Positions 55,901 to 64,000 of a stretch of DNA of 64,000 bases are shown piece after piece. Below the pieces are notes generated by a model that was not told where the DNA came from, searched no databases, and worked only from the letters and a program-made list of their open reading frames with translations. This DNA is from Palsa-360 sp963719875. GTDB lineage: Bacteria > Acidobacteriota > Terriglobia > Acidiferrales > UBA7541. The stretch is from NCBI GenBank assembly GCA_963719875.1, contig CAVRDJ010000002.1, forward strand, positions 1,054,001-1,118,000, given 5' to 3'. Each line of letters opens with the position of its first letter. The stretch's first letter is position 1. The position numbers and the translations under genes were made by a program.

Positions 55901-56854
55901 ATGGATTCCGCAGCAAAACATTTTTTGATTTATTTGCGTTCGGTGCGCAATGCCTCCCCGCACACGATCCGCAGCTACGACAATGACCTCGGGCAATTCC
56001 TCAAGTTCTTGACCCCGCCTGGCAGCGCCATGCCGCCTCCTCAGGACGTCACGCACCTGATGATCCGCGAATTCATGGCGCACCTGCACGATCTCAAATT
56101 GGAAAAGTCTTCGATTGCCCGCAAGCTCGCGGCGATTCGATCGTTCTTCAAATTTGCGGTACGGGAAGGAATGGTCGTGCGGAACCCGGCGCGCATGGTG
56201 GCGACTCCCAAGCTGCCGAAGCGCATTCCCTCGGTTCTGAGCGCCGAGGATCTGAACGCGTTTCTCGATGGCGTGGTGGCGGGACCGCAGGGCGGTTCCG
56301 GGCGGCGGAAGCAGGCGTCCGGGACCGACGACAGCCGCCTGATGGTCAAGCGCGACCGCGCGATCCTCGAAATGCTGTACGCTTCCGGGCTGCGGGTCAG
56401 CGAACTCACCGGACTCAACCTTGGCGACATGGACCGGAAGGAGCTCATGCTGCGCGTGCGCGGCAAAGGCAGCAAGGAGCGCATCGTCCCGTACGGCGGC
56501 AAGGCCGAACAAGCGCTCGAAGCCTATGAGCCCTTGCGCCAGGAATTGCTGCGCAAGGCAGGGGGACGCGGGGACCGGCAGGCCGTGTTTCTCAACCATC
56601 TGGGCACGAGGCTGACACAGCGGTCCGTGGCGCGCATCGTCAAAAAATACGCGCGCCTGGCCAACGTGAATTGGGATTTGCATCCGCATTCCTTGCGGCA
56701 CGCGTTTGCCACGCACTTGCTGGCCGATGGCGCGGACCTTCGCGCGATTCAGGAACTGCTGGGACACTCCTCGCTGTCCACCACGCAGCGGTACACGCAT
56801 GCCACGATTCGCCAACTGCTGGAGGTCTACGACAAGGCGCATCCGCGCGCTTGA
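55901..56854 (+). CDS. xerC: Tyrosine recombinase XerC
   Basis: A 317-residue site-specific recombinase that resolves chromosome dimers at dif. The N-terminal SAM-like domain has NASPHTIRSYDNDL. Catalytic residues are Arg in ASGLRVSELTGLNL, HSLRHAFATHLL (HxxR), His in LLGHSSLSTTQRYTH and the final Tyr in the same block. A Gly/Arg/Lys-rich insert (about 125-145) lies before the catalytic domain. ATG 55901 follows AGGGGGAA. It follows topA, as in many genomes. XerD would be elsewhere. Confidence 0.92.
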   Translation: MDSAAKHFLIYLRSVRNASPHTIRSYDNDLGQFLKFLTPPGSAMPPPQDVTHLMIREFMAHLHDLKLEKSSIARKLAAIRSFFKFAVREGMVVRNPARMVATPKLPKRIPSVLSAEDLNAFLDGVVAGPQGGSGRRKQASGTDDSRLMVKRDRAILEMLYASGLRVSELTGLNLGDMDRKELMLRVRGKGSKERIVPYGGKAEQALEAYEPLRQELLRKAGGRGDRQAVFLNHLGTRLTQRSVARIVKKYARLANVNWDLHPHSLRHAFATHLLADGADLRAIQELLGHSSLSTTQRYTHATIRQLLEVYDKAHPRA

Positions 56855-56873
56855 AATTGCAGCCCGGGAAACT

Positions 56874-57110
56874 TTATTCTTCGACGGGTTCGGCGATGGC
56901 GGGGCGCGTTTGCTTCGATCGCCTCCGGCGAAAGAAAAATGCCAAATGCCTTGCGCTGCATTGGCGGCAGCGGAACGGCCGCAGGAGCAGGAGAAGCAGG
57001 ATGGTCCATTCCAGGACGCCGCGCCGGTGAGACCGCAAAATATCTTCACTTCCACATAGGGGGCATTGCCTTGTACCTGCCCCAAGCGAGATGGCGTGTG
57101 TCCTGGCCAT
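56874..57110 (-). CDS. Small zinc-ribbon membrane protein
   Basis: A 78-residue protein from ATG 57110. CPLCGSEDI (Cys16, Cys19) and FRCRQCSARH (Cys48, Cys51) flank one very hydrophobic helix (WTILLLLLLRPF, 35-46). The tail is Arg-rich. It is a split zinc knuckle around a short membrane or buried helix. A decayed relative with the same RPFRC..C core is at 13416-13690. I do not know its function. A longer frame reaching 57263 has no protein-like N-terminus. Confidence 0.55.
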   Translation of the reverse strand: MARTHAISLGAGTRQCPLCGSEDILRSHRRGVLEWTILLLLLLRPFRCRQCSARHLAFFFRRRRSKQTRPAIAEPVEE

Positions 57111-57368
57111 AAATTCAGATAAATCGTAAACCGATAATCCTTCTGCGCATCGCGATTTGAAAAGGCCAATTGCCGTAAAGGTACGGGGTGAGTTATTCTT
57201 CGCAGGCTTCGCCAAGGGTGATGTTCGAGGGGAAGATGCCACGCTGCTATGACGGCGGGACAACGGCGGATCGAAGGTCGCGCCGCATTATTATGCGGGC
57301 ATCGCTCGTCCATTGCCGGCCAGTCCGGAAATAAATTAAAAGGTGGGAACTGAGCCTACCGGGAGACC

Positions 57369-58166
57369 ATGGGCAAAATGAATTTCTTTCAAAGAGATAA
57401 ACTCTTCGTGTTGGTATGGATCGTTTTCGCTCTGTTCGCCGCCCCCGCGATGACTTTTGCGCAAACCGACGAGATCCAAGTTTACGACGCTGAGATTGAA
57501 AACCAGGGCAAGTTCAATATCATGGTTCACAGCAATTTTACTCCCAGCGGGAGGAAAACTTCCAATTTCCCCGGCGGCATTGTCGCCAACCACTCGTTCA
57601 ACGGCACGGCCGAGTGGGCCTACGGCGTCGCCGACTGGTTCGAGCAGGGACTCTATTTGCCGGTGTACAGCATTTACTCTCCGGGGCGCGGCGGGACGAT
57701 TAACGGGTTTAAGATCCGCGAACTGTTCGTGCGGCCGCACGCTCACGATCACACCTTTTTCTATGGCGTCAATTTCGAGTTCAGCGTCAATTACTTGTAC
57801 TGGGAGTCTCGGCGCATCACCTCCGAGGTCCGGCCGATCGTGGGATTGCACCTGCACCCGGTGGACATTGTCTTCAATCCGATTGTGGATACGGACTACT
57901 CTGGGGGATTTGGAAACCTCGAATTCGTTCCGGCGACGCGCATCGCTTACAACATAAATGACAAATGGGCCGCCGCGCTCGAGGAGTATTCCGACGACGG
58001 GCCCCTGCGCAAATTCCTCCCCATGCGTGACCAGTTCCACGAAGTCTGGGCCGTGATGGATCACAGCACCAAGTTCCTGAATATCGAAACCGGCATCGGG
58101 GTCGGCGTGAGCCATGGAGCCGACAAATTGACTTTGAAACTGATGCTTTCGCGCGACCTGAATTAA
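57369..58166 (+). CDS. Predicted outer-membrane beta-barrel protein
   Basis: A 265-residue exported protein of unknown function. The signal peptide covers about 1-34 (FVLVWIVFALFAAPAMTFAQ). The mature part has alternating hydrophobic strands with aromatic ends (WAYGVADWFEQGLYLPVYSI, FFYGVNFEFSVNYLYW, PIVGLHLHPVDIVFNPIVD), as in small porin-like or outer-membrane barrel proteins. GGGAG precedes the ATG. Perhaps it is a passive channel or an envelope structural protein; no specific family was recognised. Confidence 0.62.
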   Translation: MGKMNFFQRDKLFVLVWIVFALFAAPAMTFAQTDEIQVYDAEIENQGKFNIMVHSNFTPSGRKTSNFPGGIVANHSFNGTAEWAYGVADWFEQGLYLPVYSIYSPGRGGTINGFKIRELFVRPHAHDHTFFYGVNFEFSVNYLYWESRRITSEVRPIVGLHLHPVDIVFNPIVDTDYSGGFGNLEFVPATRIAYNINDKWAAALEEYSDDGPLRKFLPMRDQFHEVWAVMDHSTKFLNIETGIGVGVSHGADKLTLKLMLSRDLN

Positions 58167-58238
58167 ATAATCACCGCCGCAGCCGTTCCGCAACGCGAGA
58201 AGGCCGTCGCATTTCCCTGAATTCGAGAAGGAGGCGTT

Positions 58239-58637
58239 ATGGCAACGCAACGCCTGATTGAATACGATGACGCGGCTCCGGAAGTCCGCGCCGTGTACGA
58301 CGACATTCTCACGACGCGCCAGACCGATTACATCAATAATTTCTGGAAGGCGCTGGCGAATGATCCGGCCACCCTCAAGCGCACCTGGGAGTCCATCAAG
58401 CAGATTATGGCTCCTGGCGCTCTTGATCCGCTGACCAAGGAAATGCTCTACGTCGCCGTGAGCGTCACCAACCAGTGTTCCTACTGCATTGCTTCGCACA
58501 TCGCTTCCGCTCAAAGCAAAGGCATGAGCGGCGAAATGTTTCACGAGCTCATGGCTGTTGTGGGCATGGCCAATGAAACGAATCGGCTGGCGGCCGGCTA
58601 CCAAGTGGAGATCGACGAGCGATTCAAAGCAACGTAA
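58239..58637 (+). CDS. AhpD-like / carboxymuconolactone decarboxylase family protein
   Basis: A 132-residue all-helical protein. The redox-type motif NQCSYCIASHIASAQSKG (CxxC followed by H) is the AhpD core used to reduce peroxiredoxins or to act on peroxides. The gene starts after GAAGGAGG, 73 bases after the barrel protein gene on the same strand. The exact partner is unknown. Confidence 0.86.
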   Translation: MATQRLIEYDDAAPEVRAVYDDILTTRQTDYINNFWKALANDPATLKRTWESIKQIMAPGALDPLTKEMLYVAVSVTNQCSYCIASHIASAQSKGMSGEMFHELMAVVGMANETNRLAAGYQVEIDERFKAT

Positions 58638-58653
58638 TTCCGGTGCTCTTCTA

Positions 58654-58764
58654 GTAGCGCAGGCTTCAGCCGGTGGGGTTTTGCCAGACCTGCCCGAGAC
58701 GGAACTCTGGGCGGCCGACTGCCCGGAGGACTGACGGAAATCCACAGGCTGAAGCCTGCGCTAC
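58654..58764. repeat. Bipartite hairpin repeat, GGCTTCAGCC type
   Basis: The outer arms GTAGCGCAGGCTTCAGCC and CAGGCTGAAGCCTGCGCTAC pair across a 70-base loop that holds its own GC-rich hairpins. The right end abuts the leuA promoter box. Confidence 0.75.
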
Positions 58765-58770
58765 TACTTC

Positions 58771-58779
58771 TGATATAAT
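58771..58779 (+). promoter_or_regulatory. Extended -10 promoter for leuA
   Basis: TGA-TATAAT at 58771-58779 is a perfect extended -10 element, seven bases after a hairpin repeat. No -35 is needed for this class. The leader would be about 75 bases; I see no leader peptide or T-box. Confidence 0.5.
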
Positions 58780-58860
58780 TCCGCTTTATAGAACTCACAA
58801 GTATTATAAATTTGATCTGTTTGCTGTTCCAAGGTGGAATAGGGGGAGCGGGAGTGTGCC

Positions 58861-60045
<1,185 letters not shown>

Positions 60046-60403
60046 GAAATTTGCGGATGGTCTTAGTAGCACAGCTTCAGCCTGTGGGGTTTCGTAAAGT
60101 CCAAATCCAAGCCCCTCAGGCGGAACACGCCGCGGGAATAGGGCCCCACAATTTTTGTCATTCCGAACGAAGCGAGGAATCTCTCTTTCTTTTCATGTAA
60201 GGAAATCGAAGTGAGATTCCTCGGCGCGCAGCGCGCCTCGGAATGACAAAAATTTGAGCTTTTCCGCAAGCTGTTCAGCCTGTGCATTTTCCGCGCGCAC
60301 GGCAATTACCCCCACAGACTGAAGTCTGCGCTACTTTCCGCTGGACATTTGGCTGCGAATAGACTTCCATAGCCACATCTCAGCGCTGTAAGGGGGAATT
60401 CCT
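60046..60403. other. Intergenic region filled by nested repeats
   Basis: A 358-base gap. Almost all of it is a composite repeat (60066-60334). The remaining 70 bases lead to the MBL hydrolase gene, with AAGGGGGAA before its ATG. Confidence 0.6.
60066..60334. repeat. Composite repeat: GTCATTCCGA element inside a GGCTTCAGCC element
   Basis: The outer arms are GTAGCACAGCTTCAGCCTGT at 60066 and CAGACTGAAGTCTGCGCTAC ending at 60334. A complete GTCATTCCGA-type element (60152-60252) lies inside the outer loop, with TTTTTGTCATTCCGA and TCGGAATGACAAAAA as its ends. Confidence 0.7.
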
Positions 60404-61501
60404 ATGCGTAAGAGGCTGCCTCTTTTCGTGGGCATGGCTCTGTTTGTTCCATTTTTGGGTGTCCACGCGCAGCAACCGGCGCAGAAAAAGCCGCTGGATA
60501 TTTATTTCCTGGACACCGAGGGCGGGCAGGCCACGCTATTCGTTTCTCCCTCGGGACAATCGATGCTGGTGGACACGGGATTTCCGGGCAATCAAGGGGC
60601 GCTGCCCGCGGAAGCGAATGCCCCGGGCATCACGCGCGACGCGGACCGCATCATGGCGACCTTGAAGCTGGCGAATGTGAATGTACTCGACTACGTGGTG
60701 ATCACACACTTTCACGGGGATCACGCCGGGAACGCGGCGGAACTCGCCCATCGCATACCCATCCGCCATTTCGTCGATCATGGTCCCTATACAGTCGAGA
60801 TGCAAGCGGGGCGGGACGCGCCCATTTTGTCCTACTTGCCCGTTCGCGAGCACGCGCATGTGATGACGCCGAAACCCGGCGACCGGATTCCCGTCGAGGG
60901 ACTCGATGTGCAGGTTGTTTCCTCAGCCGGCGAATTGATCAAGGAGCCGATGGCGGGAGTGCCCGGAGCAGGTGCGCCCAATCCGCTGTGCCGCGATGCG
61001 AAATTGAAAGAACAGGACGCCACGCCGGGAAATTTTGAATCGGTGGGAATCGTCGTGCGGTACGGCACCTTCCGGCTCGTGGATCTCGGCGACTTGACTT
61101 GGAATCAGGAACACGCACTCGCTTGCCCGAATAATCTGGTGGGCGCCATGACTGTGTTTCACACCACGCGCCACGGAGATCCGCATTCGGGGGCGCCGCA
61201 ATTCGTGCACGCGCTCCGCGCGCGTGTCGCCGTGATGAATAATGGCGAGAGAAAGGGCGGTTCGCCCGAATATTGGCAAACCGTTCATGAAGCGCCCGGG
61301 CTGGAGGATTTCTGGCAGATCCACCGCTCGGCGGACGGCGGCTCGGACCACAATTCGCCGGAACAGTTTCTAGCGAACCTCAACGAAACTGACCACGGCC
61401 ACTACATCAAGATGTCGGTGAGAGCCGACGGCAGCTTCGCGATGACCAACGAGCGGACCGGTTTTACGAAAGAATATCCGGTACGGGGCAAGACTCAGTA
61501 G
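60404..61501 (+). CDS. Exported MBL-fold metallohydrolase
   Basis: A 365-residue protein with a signal peptide (about 1-22, ending GVHAQ). The metallo-beta-lactamase fold shows DTEGGQATLFVSPSGQSMLVDTG and the zinc motif THFHGDHAGN. RFVDHGP and GDLTWNQEHAL supply later ligands. By eye it is nearest to the ComEC/Rec2 competence-type MBL branch that also contains secreted hydrolases. The substrate is unknown; an exported phosphodiesterase or lactonase would be plausible. It overlaps the convergent SRPBCC gene by 7 bases. Confidence 0.84.
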   Translation: MRKRLPLFVGMALFVPFLGVHAQQPAQKKPLDIYFLDTEGGQATLFVSPSGQSMLVDTGFPGNQGALPAEANAPGITRDADRIMATLKLANVNVLDYVVITHFHGDHAGNAAELAHRIPIRHFVDHGPYTVEMQAGRDAPILSYLPVREHAHVMTPKPGDRIPVEGLDVQVVSSAGELIKEPMAGVPGAGAPNPLCRDAKLKEQDATPGNFESVGIVVRYGTFRLVDLGDLTWNQEHALACPNNLVGAMTVFHTTRHGDPHSGAPQFVHALRARVAVMNNGERKGGSPEYWQTVHEAPGLEDFWQIHRSADGGSDHNSPEQFLANLNETDHGHYIKMSVRADGSFAMTNERTGFTKEYPVRGKTQ

Positions 61502-61929
61502 GCCATGCTCGTCCTGGAGAATAGCGGTCCGGGCGTTTTTCCTTCGGCCGTGGACTTGATCCGATACATCAGCTCGCCCCAGGTCGTCGTGCACGCTACG
61601 AGATAGTCCGTCTCTGCCTGCCAGTCAGCGTGGGTGAATCGAAGTAGCGTTTTGCCATTTTGCTCCGCCAGATCGAAGAGCAGCCGTGTTCCGCTCCACT
61701 CTTTTCCGGATTGGCAGAGCCAATGGGCCTGGCGCGGTGCTGCGATTTGGATGGGGTGAAGGCCATACACCGTCGCGCGGTTGAAAAAACCAAGCTCCAC
61801 ATTTCCGCTCGTCTTGTCTTCCGTCACGTCAGCTGCCCACCAGCGCGAAAAACCTTCCGCGGAAGCGACGAAAGGGTGAACAAGCTGTGACGTCGCATCA
61901 ATTTGGATCGAGTGCTTGATGTCAGGCAT
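61495..61929 (-). CDS. SRPBCC (AHSA1/START-like) domain protein
   Basis: A 144-residue protein. The pattern VHPFVASAEGFSRWWAADVTED, RLLFDLAEQNGKTLLRFTHADW and the final helix fits the AHSA1/SRPBCC fold, which binds hydrophobic ligands. The specific ligand is unknown. It is convergent with, and overlaps, the MBL gene. Several stress- or ligand-type small proteins (DUF899, DinB, a second SRPBCC) follow on the same strand. Confidence 0.85.
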   Translation of the reverse strand: MPDIKHSIQIDATSQLVHPFVASAEGFSRWWAADVTEDKTSGNVELGFFNRATVYGLHPIQIAAPRQAHWLCQSGKEWSGTRLLFDLAEQNGKTLLRFTHADWQAETDYLVACTTTWGELMYRIKSTAEGKTPGPLFSRTSMAY

Positions 61930-62014
61930 TTTTCGGCTTCTCCTTCCCTACGCGCGGTCGATTGGCGACGGGTGCTTGCACCGGAGAGGGGACCGGCGCT
62001 TTCCCCAAACGGGA

Positions 62015-62692
62015 TCAGTAGAAATGTTTGGGCAACCAGTTCTCACGTCCCTCGGGGAGGAGATCGTAGAGATACCAGACCGGAGAGAACGGATCAATGC
62101 CGCGATGGTGCCCGGGCGCGCGAGACATTTCGGTCGTATACGTGAAATAGATTTTGCCGTCAGGAGCGCGACGGAAAACGCTGACGGCGGGCCTTTGCCC
62201 TTTTTCGTCTTCCACAAAAAAATCGCGGTTAAACGTGTTGTCGTGGCTGGAGAGAAGACGAATCTTGTCCCAGCCCCGGCGGCGGCCCCACTCCCTGAGG
62301 CGGCCGATCTCCACTTTGGAGACCAGCACAAAATTGACTTTGTTGCTCACGTGCTGCGCGATGCCCGCATAGCCGTCGGCCCACAGGTTGCACATCGGGC
62401 AAGGAAGCTTGTCATTCGGACCCCACATCATGTGATCCACGATCAGGCTGTCCTTGCCGGGAGCGAAGAGTTCCGAGAAACGAACATCCCGAATATTCGC
62501 GGGCGATTCATCCCGAATATCGGACGGCCCTTCGCGAAATACATAGTCCGTTTCGACCAGCGGGCCGCCGGGCAATTTTCTGCGCAGCGCAGCCACGCGC
62601 TCGGTCTGATCCTTGAGCGCAATTTCCGCTTCGAGCAATTGGTCCCGCAGCCTTCGATATTCTTGGGTCTCGCCTTTGATGATCACATTCAT
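62015..62692 (-). CDS. DUF899 thioredoxin-like protein
   Basis: A 225-residue protein of the DUF899 family, which has a thioredoxin-like fold. PCPMCNLWADGY contains the CxxC. YDLLPEGRENWLPKHFY at the end is typical. The ATG at 62692 follows AAAGGA; a longer frame to 62746 has no support. It probably has a redox role, but no substrate is known. Confidence 0.87.
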   Translation of the reverse strand: MNVIIKGETQEYRRLRDQLLEAEIALKDQTERVAALRRKLPGGPLVETDYVFREGPSDIRDESPANIRDVRFSELFAPGKDSLIVDHMMWGPNDKLPCPMCNLWADGYAGIAQHVSNKVNFVLVSKVEIGRLREWGRRRGWDKIRLLSSHDNTFNRDFFVEDEKGQRPAVSVFRRAPDGKIYFTYTTEMSRAPGHHRGIDPFSPVWYLYDLLPEGRENWLPKHFY

Positions 62693-62733
62693 GGTGCATT
62701 CCTTTCGCGCAGTATTGTAACCGTCGGGTTCTT

Positions 62734-62808
62734 GTAGGACAGCCACTCTTGGCTGTCCTCTTTAGCCGTAGCGAGATTGCAGCGGACAGCCAAGAGTGGC
62801 TGTCCTAC
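62734..62808. repeat. Bipartite hairpin repeat, AGCCACTCTTGGCT type
   Basis: Perfect 25-base inverted arms lie at 62734-62758 and 62784-62808. Each arm can also fold alone (9-bp stem, loop CTCT). It lies between the DUF899 and DinB genes. Confidence 0.85.
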
Positions 62809-62831
62809 GACAAACGGAATCGTCACGCCAT

Positions 62832-63329
62832 TTACGCGAACGGGTTTTCGTCCGCGCTGGGACCATAGATCGAGGGCACGGGCACGTCGAGCAACCGTAA
62901 ATAGACGGAAAGTTGGCCGCGATGATGATAAAAATGATTCATGAGTATGGAGCGGATGACCCCGATCCTCGGCGCCGAGAGCAACACCTTCCCGCCCTTA
63001 GTGAGCGTCCAGGTGGCCATCAGTTGCGAATCACTCAATTTCTTGAGTGTCCCCAAGGCCGTGGCGGTGTTTTGCGAGAACGCTTCGAGGATCTCTTTTT
63101 GGCTGGCTGGCTGCGGTTGTGTGATGCTGCCAATTTCATGAGTGTCCTTGGACAGGATCTCAGCCAAACGGCCTTGACCCGCGGCGATATGCATGGCGAG
63201 CTGGCCGAGAGTGTAGGATTTAGCGTGCGGCTTCCAGGTCAGTTTGTCGCCCGGAACCCGGTCCAGAACGCGCTGCGTGGTTTTGGCTTCCTGTTCAATC
63301 TCCATCAGAATTGAATCGACGATTGCCAT
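62832..63329 (-). CDS. DinB family protein
   Basis: A 165-residue four-helix protein with the DinB/YfiT metal-binding pattern: His residues in LGQLAMHIAAGQGRLAEI and in MNHFYHHRGQLSVYLRLL. DinB-type proteins include thiol-S-transferases; the function here is unknown. AAAGGAGC precedes the ATG. It lies 66 bases after the SRPBCC gene on the same strand. Confidence 0.88.
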   Translation of the reverse strand: MAIVDSILMEIEQEAKTTQRVLDRVPGDKLTWKPHAKSYTLGQLAMHIAAGQGRLAEILSKDTHEIGSITQPQPASQKEILEAFSQNTATALGTLKKLSDSQLMATWTLTKGGKVLLSAPRIGVIRSILMNHFYHHRGQLSVYLRLLDVPVPSIYGPSADENPFA

Positions 63330-63395
63330 AGTTGCTCCTTTGGTGTTTCTTGAATTTAGGGTCGATGTTTCGTGAACTTTGGAAATCCACTGAAA

Positions 63396-63848
63396 TTACA
63401 TGTTCAAATAGTTTGCGAGCTGATCGATGCAACCCTGCCATCCTTGCTCGTGTTTATCGCGTTGTTCCGCGTTCGGCAAATGCTGATGCGTGAGCAGGAT
63501 TTCGGTCGATGGTCCCAAATCGCGAAACTCGATGGTGACCAGCGATTCGCGCACTTCGGGGTCATGTCCCCAACTCCAGGTGAACACGATTCTTTCGGGC
63601 GGCTTGATCTCTCGATACGTTCCGGACACTCGGTGGACATTCCCGTCCTTGTGATGCATCTCCACGCAATATTTTCCTCCAACCTGCAATTCCAGCACGG
63701 GCACGAGCGTGGAATATTCGTCGGAGGGAGCAAACCAGCGCCCCAACTCCAGCGGATCGGTCCAAGCGCGAAATACTCTCTCGCGCGGCGCCTGGAAAGT
63801 TCGTTTCACCTTCAGCGTTGTTTCTGGGGATAATTGTTCCCTGGCCAT
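63396..63848 (-). CDS. SRPBCC (AHSA1) domain protein, coupled to an ArsR gene
   Basis: A 150-residue protein from ATG 63848 (GGAGG just upstream). VKRTFQAPRERVFRAWTDPL, ELGRWFAPSDEY and ERIVFTWSWGHDPEVRESLV are typical of AHSA1-type proteins that follow ArsR regulators. It overlaps the 3' end of the upstream ArsR gene by 37 bases in another frame. It may be a ligand-binding stress protein. Confidence 0.88.
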   Translation of the reverse strand: MAREQLSPETTLKVKRTFQAPRERVFRAWTDPLELGRWFAPSDEYSTLVPVLELQVGGKYCVEMHHKDGNVHRVSGTYREIKPPERIVFTWSWGHDPEVRESLVTIEFRDLGPSTEILLTHQHLPNAEQRDKHEQGWQGCIDQLANYLNM

Positions 63849-64000
63849 TCCGAAACCTCCGTCGGCTGTTGAGTCAGGTATCGATCCAGAGCGTCGAACT
63901 GCGTTTCCCAGAACGCGCGGTACTGGGAAATCCATGCTTCCGCTTTCTTCAAGGGCCGGGCGGCGAGCCGGCAGCGGCGCGTGCGCCCGAACTTTCGTTG
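63812..64000 (-). CDS. ArsR family transcriptional regulator (3' end only)
   Basis: The 62 visible C-terminal codons read KFGRTRRCRLAARPLKKAEAW, shortened here, then YRAFWETQFDALDRYL, and a stop at 63812. This is the usual end of winged-helix ArsR regulators that control AHSA1 genes. The rest, including the DNA-binding helix, lies outside the window. It overlaps the SRPBCC gene start, so translation is coupled. Confidence 0.75.
   Translation of the reverse strand, partial: QRKFGRTRRCRLAARPLKKAEAWISQYRAFWETQFDALDRYLTQQPTEVSEWPGNNYPQKQR

Noticed and set aside
54243..57313. Two long minus-strand frames (54243-55916 and 55550-57313) opposite topA and xerC
   Set aside because: They overlap fully supported genes, lack motifs and have shadow-like composition. 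Only the stretch at 56874-57110, in another frame, looks real.
57336..58745. A 469-codon minus-strand frame opposite the barrel protein and AhpD-like genes
   Set aside because: It has no recognisable domain and is antisense to two genes with signal or motif support.

Overview
The window reads as a chromosomal segment of an Acidobacteriota-type bacterium, moderately GC-rich and Gram-negative. The reasons are a Ser/Thr kinase fused to WD40-like (PD40) repeats, OmpA and DUF2207 envelope proteins, the futalosine menaquinone genes mqnA and mqnC, and many intergenic hairpin repeats of the kind I associate with acidobacterial genomes. The taxon is an inference. I saw no rRNA, tRNA, CRISPR array or IS transposase.

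Layout. 138-10405: DUF2207 membrane protein, DUF486 transporter-like protein, CyaY, a DsbD-alpha-like protein, gltX, a large GAF/GGDEF/HD-GYP protein and fabH. 10446-14859: a small membrane protein and a shorter relative, a GT-C glycosyltransferase, a YdcF protein and UDP-glucuronate decarboxylase (uxs). 15200-18629: a two-gene cassette made of a RecQ-type helicase fused to a ComF-like phosphoribosyltransferase domain, overlapping a DprA-like gene. 18872-33228: mostly minus-strand surface glycan genes (ugd with a frameshift, two carbamoyltransferases, an FAD oxidoreductase, a WecA-like transferase, a GT4 glycosyltransferase, asparagine synthase), interrupted by MOSC, Gfo/Idh/MocA and a CopG/MazF toxin-antitoxin pair. 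33463-43019: FecR protein, pilin-like protein, tautomerase, kinase, secreted HpaI-like aldolase, OmpA protein and a zinc-ribbon coiled-coil protein. 43024-46230: an RNase HI/MaoC fusion, then mqnC and mqnA. 46555-51637: diheme cytochrome, amidohydrolase, an unrecognised secreted protein and DUF1330. 51853-56854: the common housekeeping order dprA, topA, xerC. 56874-64000: zinc-ribbon membrane protein, outer-membrane-type protein, AhpD-like protein, leuA, MBL hydrolase, two SRPBCC proteins, DUF899, DinB and the end of an ArsR regulator.

Most interesting element. The helicase/PRTase plus DprA-like cassette sits between the two genes that make UDP-xylose from UDP-glucose (ugd, uxs) and has its own good promoter. 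In natural transformation, ComFA (helicase), ComFC (PRTase) and DprA are known to work together. Here a RecQ-type motor replaces ComFA in one polypeptide with the ComF-like domain. A separate housekeeping dprA lies 33 kb away, so the cassette copy is probably specialised, perhaps for defence against foreign DNA or for processing it. That function is inferred.

Other points worth a look are the RNase HI/MaoC fusion, the bipartite hairpin repeats that supply stop codons and a C-terminal tail to real genes, a relic of a glycosyltransferase gene beside the toxin-antitoxin pair, and a stem-loop that overlaps the ribosome binding site of the kinase gene.
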